Shown here piece by piece: positions 1-7,257 of a stretch of DNA of 10,957 nucleotides. The notes under the pieces were generated by a model. That model saw only the letters and a list, made by a program, of their open reading frames with translations. It made no database searches and was not told the DNA's origin. Numbering within the stretch: the stretch's first letter is position 1; every line of letters begins with the position of its first letter. The translations under genes and the position numbers were made by a program. Origin of the DNA: Desulfuromonadales bacterium (GTDB taxonomy: Bacteria > Desulfobacterota > Desulfuromonadia > Desulfuromonadales > BM103); NCBI GenBank assembly GCA_030630015.1, contig DAOVNV010000064.1, positions 1 to 10,957 on the forward strand. Direction: 5' to 3'.

Positions 1-636
1 AGGCGTGTCGAGGCTATGTACTTCCGGAGTCTGCCCGCACAGATTGATGACATGCAGTCTGCCGGCACGATCCGGGACGTAGACGACTCCGGATGCCGCG
101 ACCATGTCCTTGACACTCCTATGGATTTCGACCAACTTGCCGGCAACCCCGGGCTGCGTCGGGTCGGTCAGATCAACCAGGAAAAGCCCATGTTTAGACA
201 CACTGACCAGAGCCCGGTTGCCGACTTTCACAGCCTGGCTGATATTGCCGGGAAGACGTGCAGACCCGATCACCCGTGGCTTATCCGCGATATCGACCCG
301 CAGATACAGCAACAGGCTGCCCCCATAGGCTGTGAGCAGGGTTCGCCCGTCGCTCCACAGCCCGTGCAGAGGATGTCCCTCCAGAAAAATATCAAACTCA
401 CCTTTATCCAGCTCCGGCAATGCAATGGCCTTCAGCCCTGCATCGAATCCGGTCCCTTTCAGAGTCAACAGCCGGCCGGAACTCCGGTCATTTTCAATGG
501 AAACCTTTGCGACAGTCAGAGTTCCATAACGACTCTCCTGCAGATCGACCAACGAAAAGATCACATAGCAGATCGCCGTCAGGTAAAGACAGCCAACCAG
601 GGCCAGCAGCCGTTTGCGAAATCCGGGTTGCGCCAT
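1..636 (-). CDS. LVIVD-repeat (beta-propeller-like) membrane-anchored protein, partial (C-terminus beyond left edge)
   Basis: The reading frame opens with ATG at 636 and stays open for 212 codons to the window edge, so the C-terminus is missing. A basic N-terminus (residues 1-9) is followed by one hydrophobic stretch (about 10-30), suggesting a signal anchor with the rest outside the cytoplasm. Residues 38-75 look like a small beta domain, with an IPT/TIG-like LTLKGTGF stretch. From about residue 90 there are repeating units of the LVIVD type, such as ALVSVSKHGLFLVDLTDPTQP, then VVYVPDRAGRLHVINL. LVIVD repeats are known from surface or exported bacterial proteins and are thought to form beta-propellers; no enzymatic role can be assigned. 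The start lies 2 bp after the kinase stop, with a GAGGA ribosome site inside the kinase's last codons, so translational coupling is likely. A lipobox-like LVGC (residues 13-16) exists, but the hydrophobic segment continues past the Cys, so I favour an uncleaved anchor. Confidence 0.72.
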   Translation of the reverse strand, partial: MAQPGFRKRLLALVGCLYLTAICYVIFSLVDLQESRYGTLTVAKVSIENDRSSGRLLTLKGTGFDAGLKAIALPELDKGEFDIFLEGHPLHGLWSDGRTLLTAYGGSLLLYLRVDIADKPRVIGSARLPGNISQAVKVGNRALVSVSKHGLFLVDLTDPTQPGVAGKLVEIHRSVKDMVAASGVVYVPDRAGRLHVINLCGQTPEVHSLDTP

Positions 637-638
637 GA

Positions 639-2660
639 TCAGTCCTCGCAGTTCCCGGTTTCGGCCACGACATTCTCACGTTCGGTGGTTTCCGGCAGCC
701 ACTTGTCGAGGATCGCATCCAGTTCGAACTTCCTGAACGGCTTGCCCAGAAAGTCATCCATGCCGGCGCCCAGACAGCGCTGTTCATCTTCGGCACGGGC
801 ATGTGCAGTCAAGGCCACGATCGGTGTCTGCAAACCGATACTGCGCAACTGCTGCGTCGCTTCCAGACCATCCATGTCCGGCATCTGGCAATCCATGAAT
901 ACCAGGTCCACGGCTTCACGCTGCAGAAACGCGACGGCTTCCAGACCGTTTTCGGCAATGGAAACCTCCAGTCCGGCGCTCTCCAGAAGAACCAGCAGGA
1001 GTTGCTGGGTGGTCCGATTGTCTTCGGCCAGAAGAACGCTGCGCCCGGCTCTACACGGCTTCGGTAAAGCGACCTCAGGGACGGCCCCCCGATCAGGCAC
1101 TCCCGGTTCTGCCGCAACCTCCAGTTTCAAGTGGACGGTAAAGCAGCTGCCTTTGCCGCTGACGCTCTCAAGCTCTACCGATCCACCCATCAGTTCCGCC
1201 AGTTCCCGAACAATCGTCAGGCCCAGGCCTGTGCCACCATATTTTCGGGTCGTGCTGGAATCTGCCTGCTGAAAGGATTCGAAGATGCGGTCCTGATCTT
1301 CCAGCCGCAGACCAATACCGGTATCCCGCACAGCGACCTGCAGAGACAAGGTTTCGCCAGGTTCCGCATGCCCGGCCCGGACAATGACCCGCACTCCTCC
1401 CTGCTCGGTAAACTTGATGGCATTGCCGATCAGGTTGATCAGGATCTGGCGAAGACGCACCGGATCACCCAACAACCATTCCGGAGGCATATCGGGATAT
1501 TCCAGAGCCAGAGCAACACCCTTTTCATCCGCCTTCGCCTGCATGATGTCGAAGGCGTCTTCGACTGTCAGCCGGAGGTTGAACGGTATCATCTCCAATG
1601 TTAATTTGCCGGATTCCGCCTTGGAAAGGTCCAGGAGATCGTTGATGATCGCCAGCAGAGCTTCTCCCGAACGATGGACTGTTTCGGCCAGCAGCTTTTC
1701 CTTTTCCGGGAGAGGGCTCTGTCGCAGCAGCTCCGACATGCCCAGCACCCCGATCATCGGGGTTCGGATTTCATGGCTCACATTCGCCAGGAAACGCGAC
1801 TTTGCTTCGGTGGCCAACTCGGCGACCTCCTTTGCCTCGCGAAGTTCCCGGGTTCTGATTTCAACTTCCTTCTCCAGGTTGTCGCGATGCTGAATGATGA
1901 GTTCATCACGCCGGTCGAGAGCCTTGACCATATCGTCAAAACCCTCGAAAAGCGTTCCGAATTCATCGGTTGCTGGAGGGGCCTCTCTCGTTTCCAGGCG
2001 ATGCTTCAGAGGAACCTGCTTCATCCGTTCAACCAGGGCATCAACCGGCTTCGAGATAATGCCCTGAACCCTGGAGCTCAGTAGATAGGAAAGAATGGCG
2101 GCAATCCCCAGCACAGTCATCCAGCCAAGCAGCATCCAGAGCATTTGGATTTTTAAGCGGGTCACCTCAGATCGGACATAAAAAAAGCCAACCAACTGAT
2201 TGTCTGTCTTCATCGGGACAAAAAGAGACATCCACCCGTCTTCGTCCCAGAGCCTGAATTTTTTATCAAGCATCCCCTGCCTGATCTGGCGCTCTTCCAG
2301 TTTCAGTGCGACAGGGTCGACCGAGCTGTCAGTGCGGTGCCGCCTGTGGGTTTCGTGGGAATAAGCAGCCACCATCCGGCCTTCCGGGTAAAAGAAATAG
2401 GCCGTTACCACATCGGGCTGGGCGTTTACAGTTTGCAGAACGGCTTCCGCACCCCTGACATTTTTGGTCGTAAGCGTCATCAGACCGTTGGCAGTGATGA
2501 CCTTGCTCAGGGACACCAGGTCTTCACGCAGGGAATTTCGAATGTAGCGCATCTCAATGAAAACATAGAACAACGAGGAGAGGCAGAGTACGGTCATGCT
2601 GACCAGGAAAATGATCCCTGTCAACTTCTGCCTTACGGACATGGGCTTTTTGACCACCAT
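639..2660 (-). CDS. Membrane hybrid sensor histidine kinase (CHASE8-like sensor, HAMP, HisKA, HATPase, receiver)
   Basis: This is a 673-residue hybrid kinase. Numbering here is from the ATG at 2660, which has AAAGG seven bases upstream; an in-frame GTG at 2681 would add 7 residues. Order of parts: transmembrane segment 1 (about 13-37), an extracytoplasmic sensor (38-170) resembling CHASE8, transmembrane segment 2 (171-197), HAMP (195-250), a short coiled coil, and HisKA with phospho-acceptor His296 in NVSHEIRTPM. The ATPase domain follows with N-box Asn413, Asp446 in DTGIG and the GTGLGL loop near 476. The C-terminal receiver (540-656) has the acidic pair in AEDN, phospho-acceptor Asp590 in FMDCQMPDMDG, Thr618 and Lys640 in GKPF. 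All catalytic residues are intact. There is no HPt domain, so output should need a separate phosphotransfer protein or an unlinked regulator. It is followed by the LVIVD-repeat gene in an apparent operon. The ligand is unknown. Confidence 0.93.
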   Translation of the reverse strand: MVVKKPMSVRQKLTGIIFLVSMTVLCLSSLFYVFIEMRYIRNSLREDLVSLSKVITANGLMTLTTKNVRGAEAVLQTVNAQPDVVTAYFFYPEGRMVAAYSHETHRRHRTDSSVDPVALKLEERQIRQGMLDKKFRLWDEDGWMSLFVPMKTDNQLVGFFYVRSEVTRLKIQMLWMLLGWMTVLGIAAILSYLLSSRVQGIISKPVDALVERMKQVPLKHRLETREAPPATDEFGTLFEGFDDMVKALDRRDELIIQHRDNLEKEVEIRTRELREAKEVAELATEAKSRFLANVSHEIRTPMIGVLGMSELLRQSPLPEKEKLLAETVHRSGEALLAIINDLLDLSKAESGKLTLEMIPFNLRLTVEDAFDIMQAKADEKGVALALEYPDMPPEWLLGDPVRLRQILINLIGNAIKFTEQGGVRVIVRAGHAEPGETLSLQVAVRDTGIGLRLEDQDRIFESFQQADSSTTRKYGGTGLGLTIVRELAELMGGSVELESVSGKGSCFTVHLKLEVAAEPGVPDRGAVPEVALPKPCRAGRSVLLAEDNRTTQQLLLVLLESAGLEVSIAENGLEAVAFLQREAVDLVFMDCQMPDMDGLEATQQLRSIGLQTPIVALTAHARAEDEQRCLGAGMDDFLGKPFRKFELDAILDKWLPETTERENVVAETGNCED

Positions 2661-2695
2661 GCAAAAACCTTTATAAAACACTGAAACTCTGTTAA

Positions 2696-2728
2696 ACCTG
2701 TGTCCGTTGGACCTTCACGGACTCAGGT
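2696..2728. promoter_or_regulatory. 12-bp imperfect palindrome in the divergent kinase / reductase intergenic region
   Basis: ACCTGTGTCCGT (2696-2707) and ACGGACTCAGGT (2717-2728) are inverted copies with one mismatch and a 9-base centre. The element lies 35 bp upstream of the kinase ATG and about 137 bp upstream of the reductase ATG. It could be a dimeric regulator's operator, or a hairpin in the kinase mRNA leader, where it is followed by only three Ts. I see no confident -35/-10 pair on either strand of 2661-2865, though promoters for both divergent genes must lie here. A weaker hairpin (CCAGGA 2813-2818 with TCCTGG 2833-2838) sits in the reductase leader. Confidence 0.45.
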
Positions 2729-2865
2729 AAAAAGGAAACAATAAAAAAGGCTTTTAATTTTAGCAGGAAGCCCTTGCCAATAAAAGGAAAACTCCCCGCA
2801 GACTAGACTCGCCCAGGAGATGAGGAATAGCTTCCTGGCAAACAGAACCAAAAAGGAGAACAAAC

Positions 2866-3852
2866 ATGGGATTGGATTTCAAAGCAATGATCGTCGAGGA
2901 ACAGGCTGAACGCCAGTTCGCCAGGAAGGTTGGCATTCGCAACACTGATGACCTTCCGGGAGGAGAACTGCTGATCAAGGTCAGTTATTCGTCCCTGAAT
3001 TTTAAGGACGCCCTTTCTGCCACCGGCAACCGCGGCGTCACCCGTAATTTCCCGCACACGCCCGGCATCGATGCAGCCGGCGAGGTGGTTGAGGATGCCA
3101 GCGGCACCTTCAATCCGGGCGACACCGTGATCGTGACCGGCTGGGACCTGGGCATGAACACCGCCGGCGGCTACGGCGAATATATCCGCGTTCCTGCCGC
3201 CTGGGCCCTCCCGCTCCCTGCCGGACTGGACTTGCGGGAAAGTATGATCCTCGGTACGGCCGGCTTCACGGCCGGGCTGTCTGTTTACGGACTGGCCGCA
3301 AGGGTCGCACCCGATGCAGGTGATATCCTGGTCACCGGCGCAACCGGCGGGGTCGGTTCGGTGGCGGTCGCCATCCTGGCCAAAGCCGGCTACCGGGTGG
3401 TCGCCGTCACCGGCAAGGCCGACCAGGCCGAGTTCCTTAAAGAACTGGGGGCCAGCGAGGTTGTTTCTCGCGAAACCATCATGGAGAACGCCGAGCGCCC
3501 GATGATGAAGGAGCGCTGGGCCGGGGCGGTCGACGTGGTCGGCGGACCTATGCTTGCCGCAGTGCTCAAATCAACCTGTTATGGCGGCACGGTCACATGC
3601 TGTGGCCTGGTGGGTTCTCCGGAACTGCCGGTTAATGTTTTTCCTTTCATCCTGCGCGGCGTCAGCCTGCTCGGCATCGACTCGGTACAATGCCCGGACA
3701 ACCCACGTCGCCAGGTCTGGGAGAAACTCGGCAGCGAATGGAAAGTCAATCTGGAGACGCTGGCGACGGAAGTCAACCTCGACAATCTGGAACAGCCGAT
3801 CCAGGCCATTCTTAAGGGTGAAGTCAAAGGACGCGTGCTGGTTAAACTGTAG
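2866..3852 (+). CDS. acuI: YhdH/AcuI-family NADPH-dependent acryloyl-CoA reductase (zinc-free MDR oxidoreductase)
   Basis: This 328-residue protein has the usual family length. It matches the YhdH/YhfP/AcuI branch of medium-chain dehydrogenases along its whole length: YSSLNFKDAL (41-50), NFPHTPGIDAAGEV (61-74), TGWDLGMNTAGGYGEY (91-106), ILGTAGFTAGLSV (128-140) and the Rossmann dinucleotide loop VTGATGGVGS (156-165). The zinc-binding cysteines of alcohol dehydrogenases are absent, as expected. VTGKADQ (181-187) follows the second Rossmann strand, where NADPH-preferring members carry a small residue and a basic residue. Characterised relatives reduce acryloyl-CoA to propionyl-CoA and thereby detoxify acrylate, or act in DMSP and 3-hydroxypropionate metabolism. 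The exact substrate here is inferred. A strong AAGGAG (2853-2858), 7 bp from the ATG, fixes the start. The gene is monocistronic: it is divergent from the kinase and is closed by a hairpin at 3879. Confidence 0.88.
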   Translation: MGLDFKAMIVEEQAERQFARKVGIRNTDDLPGGELLIKVSYSSLNFKDALSATGNRGVTRNFPHTPGIDAAGEVVEDASGTFNPGDTVIVTGWDLGMNTAGGYGEYIRVPAAWALPLPAGLDLRESMILGTAGFTAGLSVYGLAARVAPDAGDILVTGATGGVGSVAVAILAKAGYRVVAVTGKADQAEFLKELGASEVVSRETIMENAERPMMKERWAGAVDVVGGPMLAAVLKSTCYGGTVTCCGLVGSPELPVNVFPFILRGVSLLGIDSVQCPDNPRRQVWEKLGSEWKVNLETLATEVNLDNLEQPIQAILKGEVKGRVLVKL

Positions 3853-3878
3853 CCAAACAGTATCCATTGTGGCATGAT

Positions 3879-3904
3879 ATGGCCCCGCTGACCGGCGGGG
3901 CCAT
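3879..3904 (+). terminator. GC-rich hairpin terminator after the acryloyl-CoA reductase gene
   Basis: ATGGCCCCGC (3879-3888) pairs perfectly with GCGGGGCCAT (3895-3904) across a 6-base loop, 27 bp after the stop codon. Only a broken T tract follows (TGCTGTTTCT), so it is a strong stem with a weak U-run. It is most likely the transcription end of the reductase gene. Confidence 0.7.
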
Positions 3905-3926
3905 TGCTGTTTCTACCCGGGCTGGT

Positions 3927-3946
3927 AGACTTGGTCAGAGACTTGG
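3927..3946. repeat. Short tandem direct repeat AGACTTGG (two copies, 12-bp period)
   Basis: AGACTTGG occurs at 3927-3934 and again at 3939-3946, separated by TCAG. It sits in the gap (3905-4125) between the reductase terminator and the peptidase gene. I found no gene in this gap. Confidence 0.5.
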
Positions 3947-3951
3947 CCGTA

Positions 3952-4046
3952 AAGACACCAAGGCACAAAGAAGTCATTCAAACCAATGCACCAATATCGC
4001 GGGTTTTGTGATACCTGGGGGGATCCGCCGACTGGTTTGGTGTCTT
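3952..4046. repeat. Inverted repeat AAGACACCAA ... TTGGTGTCTT flanking about 75 bp
   Basis: A perfect 10-bp inverted pair lies at 3952-3961 and 4037-4046. The left arm is part of a GACACCAAGGCACAAAGAAG stretch. From memory, stretches of this kind recur in intergenic regions of several Geobacter-like genomes, so this may be a decayed dispersed repeat. No coding potential is convincing between the arms. Confidence 0.45.
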
Positions 4047-4125
4047 CGTGTTCCGCCTCAGGGCGCCTACTTCTGGTGATGGCAATGATCAACTGACATC
4101 TCAAATAAAATGACTGGAGCTTCAC

Positions 4126-7083
4126 ATGCCTGCAAACCTCCCCCAAGCCGGCACCCGGCTGGGCAACTATATCGTCCAGCAGAATCTGCCGATACCGGAA
4201 ATGAACCTTACCGCCGTCATTTTACGGCATGAGCCAACCGGAGCCCGCCTGGCACACTTGGCCTGCGACGACCCGAACAACGTGTTCGCCGTGGGGTTCC
4301 GCACGCCACCGCCCGATTCCACCGGCGTGGCGCACATTCTCGAACATACGGTGCTCTGCGGCTCAAAAAACTACCCGGTGCGCGACCCCTTCTTTGCCAT
4401 GCTCAAACGCAGCCTGAACACCTTCATGAACGCCATGACGGCTGCGGACTGGACCTTCTATCCGATCGCCAGCATGAACCGCAAGGACTACGACAATCTG
4501 ATGGGAATCTATCTCGATGCGACGTTTTTCCCCCTGCTGCGCGAAAGCGATTTCCGCCAGGAAGGACATCGCCTGGAATTCAGTGACCCGGAAGATGCCG
4601 AATCCCCCCTGGAGATCAAGGGGGTCGTATTCAACGAAATGAAAGGAGCCATGGCTGATCCGTCCTCCCTGCTCGGCCGGCGGCTCAACCGCGCCCTCTT
4701 TCCGACCAACTGCTACGGTGAGAACTCCGGGGGCGAACCGCTCGATATCCCCGATCTGACCTGGGAGCAGTTGAAAGAATTTCACCGGACCTTCTATCAT
4801 CCGAGCAACAGTTGGTTCTTCACCTACGGCAACCTGCCCCTGGAAGATCACCTGACCCGGATTGAAGATCTGGCCCTGAGTAAATTTACCCGCCTGGAAG
4901 CCGACAGTTCCATTCCCTTGGAAAAACGGCTCACAACTCCAGAGTCGTTCGAGGAGACCTTTCCTGTCGGCAGCAGCGACGACCTGAGCGGAAAAAGCAT
5001 GTTCCAGATGGCCTGGCTGACCTGCCCGATCGAAGACACCTTCGAGCGTTCGGCCATGGGCATTCTGACAACCCTGCTGATCGGCAATCCGGCCGCGCCT
5101 CTCTACCAGGCTCTACTTGATTCCGGGCTCGGACAAAATCTCTGCCCGGGGGTCGGATACCATGATGACTACCGCGACACCTATTTCGCCGCGGGTCTGC
5201 AGGGCACCGATCCGGACCAGGCCGGCGCTATCGAAACGATCATAATTAAGACCCTGGAGCAGGTGGCCACCGAGGGGTTGCCGGAAGAGCGGGTTGCAGC
5301 CGCCCTGCACCAATACGAGTTTTCTCATCGCGAAGTCTCCGGCGACCAGTATCCGTACGGGCTCTACCTGCTGATGCGCTTGCTCGGCCCCTGGCTGCAC
5401 GCAGACGATGCCATTTCTTCCCTGCAGCTTGAAAAAAACCTGCAGGAACTGCGGCAGGCAACGGCGGACCCCGGCTTCCTCCCGGGGCTGATCCGCAAAC
5501 ATCTGCTCGACAACCCGCATCGCATCAGCATACTGCTTCGTCCCGATCCGGCCCATGCTCAGCGTGAAGAGCAGCTTTTCAAAGAACGCCTTGAAAAGAT
5601 ATCCTTGTCACTGGACCAGTCCGACAGACAACGACTGGTTGACGATGCCCAACGGCTGAAACGCAGCCAGGAAAGCCTTGATGACACCAGCTGTCTACCA
5701 ACCCTGGAACTTGACGACATCGACGCTGTTGAAGAACCGATCGATTTTTACAAAACCGCAATTGCCGGTCGCGAAGTTTTTTGGTTCGAACAGCCTACCA
5801 ACGGCATCACCTACCTGACTCTGCAATTTGACATCGACGGCCTGCCGAAGGACTTGCGACACTATGTCCCGCTGTTCTGTGCCTTGCTGCCCCAGATCGG
5901 AGCCGCCGGCCAGGATTACCTGGCCATGGCCCGGCGCATCTCCGCCGCGACCGGCGGCATCCGCCTTACTACGAACCTTCTGCCCGATCCGGCCAGCCTT
6001 GACAAGGTCCGGGCGGTGATCGATCTCAGGGGCAAGGCCCTCGCACGCAACCAGGCAAAACTGGGCGAAATCCTGGTTGACATGCTGACCGCACCGGACT
6101 TCACCGATTTGACACGTCTCAAAACGGTGATCGGCCAGATCAAGACCTCCATGGAGAACTCCATCGCCGGGAACGGGCACTCCTTCGCTGCCCGTGCCGC
6201 CGCCAGCGGTCTGACCCCGGCGGCGCAGCTTCGTGAGGAATGGTCCGGTTTGACCCAGCTGCTGCTAATCCGCGAAGCGGCTGCGCTCGATGATGATGGG
6301 GTTGCCAGATTGGCTGAAAAGTTCAGGCAGATCGCCCAACAGCTGCTGCACCGGCAAAATGTCACGGTAGCAGTAACAGCTGAGCAGCAATCTCACGCCG
6401 ACATGTCCAACCCGCTGCAATCACTCATTGAAGCATTGCCGACGGCAGGTTCTGTCGAACCATACTCGACAGCCGGGTTTGTACCTCAACCGGCGGTCAT
6501 CGGCTGGTCATACAACGTTCCAGTCGCCTATGTAAGCAGGGTTTTCCGTACCCTGCCATTCACCCACCCGGACGCGTCATCCCTGCTGGTCCTGGCCAAG
6601 CTGTTGCGTGCCAACTTTTTGCACCGAGAGATCCGCGAGAAAGGAGGCGCCTATGGCGGACTGGCCGGCAACGACAGCGAAGGCGGCCTTTTCTCCCTGC
6701 TTTCGTACCGCGATCCGCACTTGGTCCGCACCCTCGATGTCTATCAGAGTGCAATTGAATGGGCCTGCCAGGGTGATTTCAGCGACGAAATGGTCAAGGA
6801 AGCAATCTTGGCGGTCTTTGGTGAACTGGACCGGCCCCTCTCTCCAGGCGGCCGGGGTTATCGCGAGTTCCTCCACCAGCAGCAGGGTCTCAGCCTGGAG
6901 ATGCGTCAGACGCTGCGCGACAGGGTGCTGGCCACAACCCAAGATGACCTCGCCAAAGCTGCTAAAGCCTACCTGTCCGACAACTGGCAGAAAAGCGCAG
7001 TCGGCGTGCTGGCAGGAGAAGAAATGTTCCAGGCCGCCGCAGACGATCTCAACAAACTGGGCATGCAGATCAAGAAACTTTGA
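4126..7083 (+). CDS. PreP-like M16C zinc metallopeptidase (insulinase family, presequence-protease type)
   Basis: This 985-residue protein matches the usual length of single-chain M16C enzymes, in which both halves of the peptidase chamber are in one polypeptide. The inverted zinc motif HILEH (His70, Glu73, His74) sits in GVAHILEHTVLCGSKNYPV. The third zinc ligand is Glu171 in GVVFNEMKGAM, 97 residues after His74, the spacing known for PreP. The C-terminal half carries the partner residues Arg837 and Tyr843 in EIREKGGAYGG, so the enzyme should be active. Parts in order: N-terminal M16 domain, second M16-like domain, a helical linker with the M16C-associated domain (roughly 450-700), and the C-terminal M16 halves. 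Family members degrade short unfolded peptides; in organelles these are cleaved targeting peptides. No signal peptide is visible, so a cytoplasmic peptide-scavenging role is inferred. GGAG (4116-4119), 6 bp before the ATG, supports the start. The gene stands alone, with the palindromic element at 7090 following its stop. Confidence 0.93.
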   Translation: MPANLPQAGTRLGNYIVQQNLPIPEMNLTAVILRHEPTGARLAHLACDDPNNVFAVGFRTPPPDSTGVAHILEHTVLCGSKNYPVRDPFFAMLKRSLNTFMNAMTAADWTFYPIASMNRKDYDNLMGIYLDATFFPLLRESDFRQEGHRLEFSDPEDAESPLEIKGVVFNEMKGAMADPSSLLGRRLNRALFPTNCYGENSGGEPLDIPDLTWEQLKEFHRTFYHPSNSWFFTYGNLPLEDHLTRIEDLALSKFTRLEADSSIPLEKRLTTPESFEETFPVGSSDDLSGKSMFQMAWLTCPIEDTFERSAMGILTTLLIGNPAAPLYQALLDSGLGQNLCPGVGYHDDYRDTYFAAGLQGTDPDQAGAIETIIIKTLEQVATEGLPEERVAAALHQYEFSHREVSGDQYPYGLYLLMRLLGPWLHADDAISSLQLEKNLQELRQATADPGFLPGLIRKHLLDNPHRISILLRPDPAHAQREEQLFKERLEKISLSLDQSDRQRLVDDAQRLKRSQESLDDTSCLPTLELDDIDAVEEPIDFYKTAIAGREVFWFEQPTNGITYLTLQFDIDGLPKDLRHYVPLFCALLPQIGAAGQDYLAMARRISAATGGIRLTTNLLPDPASLDKVRAVIDLRGKALARNQAKLGEILVDMLTAPDFTDLTRLKTVIGQIKTSMENSIAGNGHSFAARAAASGLTPAAQLREEWSGLTQLLLIREAAALDDDGVARLAEKFRQIAQQLLHRQNVTVAVTAEQQSHADMSNPLQSLIEALPTAGSVEPYSTAGFVPQPAVIGWSYNVPVAYVSRVFRTLPFTHPDASSLLVLAKLLRANFLHREIREKGGAYGGLAGNDSEGGLFSLLSYRDPHLVRTLDVYQSAIEWACQGDFSDEMVKEAILAVFGELDRPLSPGGRGYREFLHQQQGLSLEMRQTLRDRVLATTQDDLAKAAKAYLSDNWQKSAVGVLAGEEMFQAAADDLNKLGMQIKKL

Positions 7084-7089
7084 TCAAAT

Positions 7090-7222
7090 GTAACTATTCA
7101 GCTGCCTGATTAACCGCACAGCATGTGGGCTATAGCTGTTGCTTGCGGGAAGTTAAGTGACAACGCTGGACGCAGGCAATGGCTGTAGGCCACATGCCCT
7201 CGCTGACATACTGAATAGTTAC
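7090..7222. mobile_element. 133-bp near-palindromic element with perfect 12-bp terminal inverted repeats (MITE-like or structured RNA)
   Basis: The ends are GTAACTATTCAG (7090-7101) and CTGAATAGTTAC (7211-7222), perfect inverted copies. Inside, 7121-7147 pairs with 7171-7197 over 27 positions: 22 Watson-Crick pairs, 4 that are G·U in plus-strand RNA, and one G-G mismatch (7129/7189). The hairpin loop is 7148-7170. It has no open reading frame of note and no obvious target-site duplication. It lies 6 bp after the peptidase stop codon and 35 bp before the threonine aldolase ATG, and fills most of that intergenic region. It could be a non-autonomous transposon (MITE), a REP/REPIN-like repeat, or a structured intergenic RNA acting as terminator or processing site. 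The classification is inference; the symmetry is directly visible. Confidence 0.6.
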
Positions 7223-7257
7223 TCAATAACGACACCTAGACAAAGAACATAACCATC

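Noticed and set aside
580..600. Lipoprotein signal (LVGC) in the LVIVD-repeat protein
   Set aside because: The hydrophobic run before the Cys is short (about 6 residues) and continues for more than 10 residues after it, which fits a signal anchor better.
16..1272. 418-codon plus-strand open frame across the left genes
   Set aside because: It is antisense to both the LVIVD-repeat gene and the receiver/ATPase part of the kinase, has low-complexity Ser/Arg-rich content and matches no family I recognise. Its length is a codon-bias shadow.
2661..2681. Seven-residue upstream extension of the membrane kinase from a GTG at 2681
   Set aside because: The ATG at 2660 has an AAAGG site at good spacing and still includes the whole first membrane segment, so the GTG is not needed. 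It cannot be fully excluded.
2756..2761. TAAAAT-type -10 box on the minus strand for the kinase
   Set aside because: There is no -35 element at acceptable spacing, and the region is A/T-rich enough for chance matches.
2774..2809. Possible promoter TTGCCA ... TAGACT for the reductase gene
   Set aside because: The spacing is 24 bp, too long for a sigma-70 promoter, and the -10 match is poor.
2820..2865. Short leader reading frame starting ATGAGG before the reductase
   Set aside because: It has no convincing ribosome site of its own, runs out of frame into the reductase start and shows no conservation evidence.
7084..7230. Target-site duplication flanking the palindromic element (TCAA near both sides)
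   Set aside because: The left TCAA does not abut the element end, and the immediately flanking bases differ, so no duplication can be claimed.
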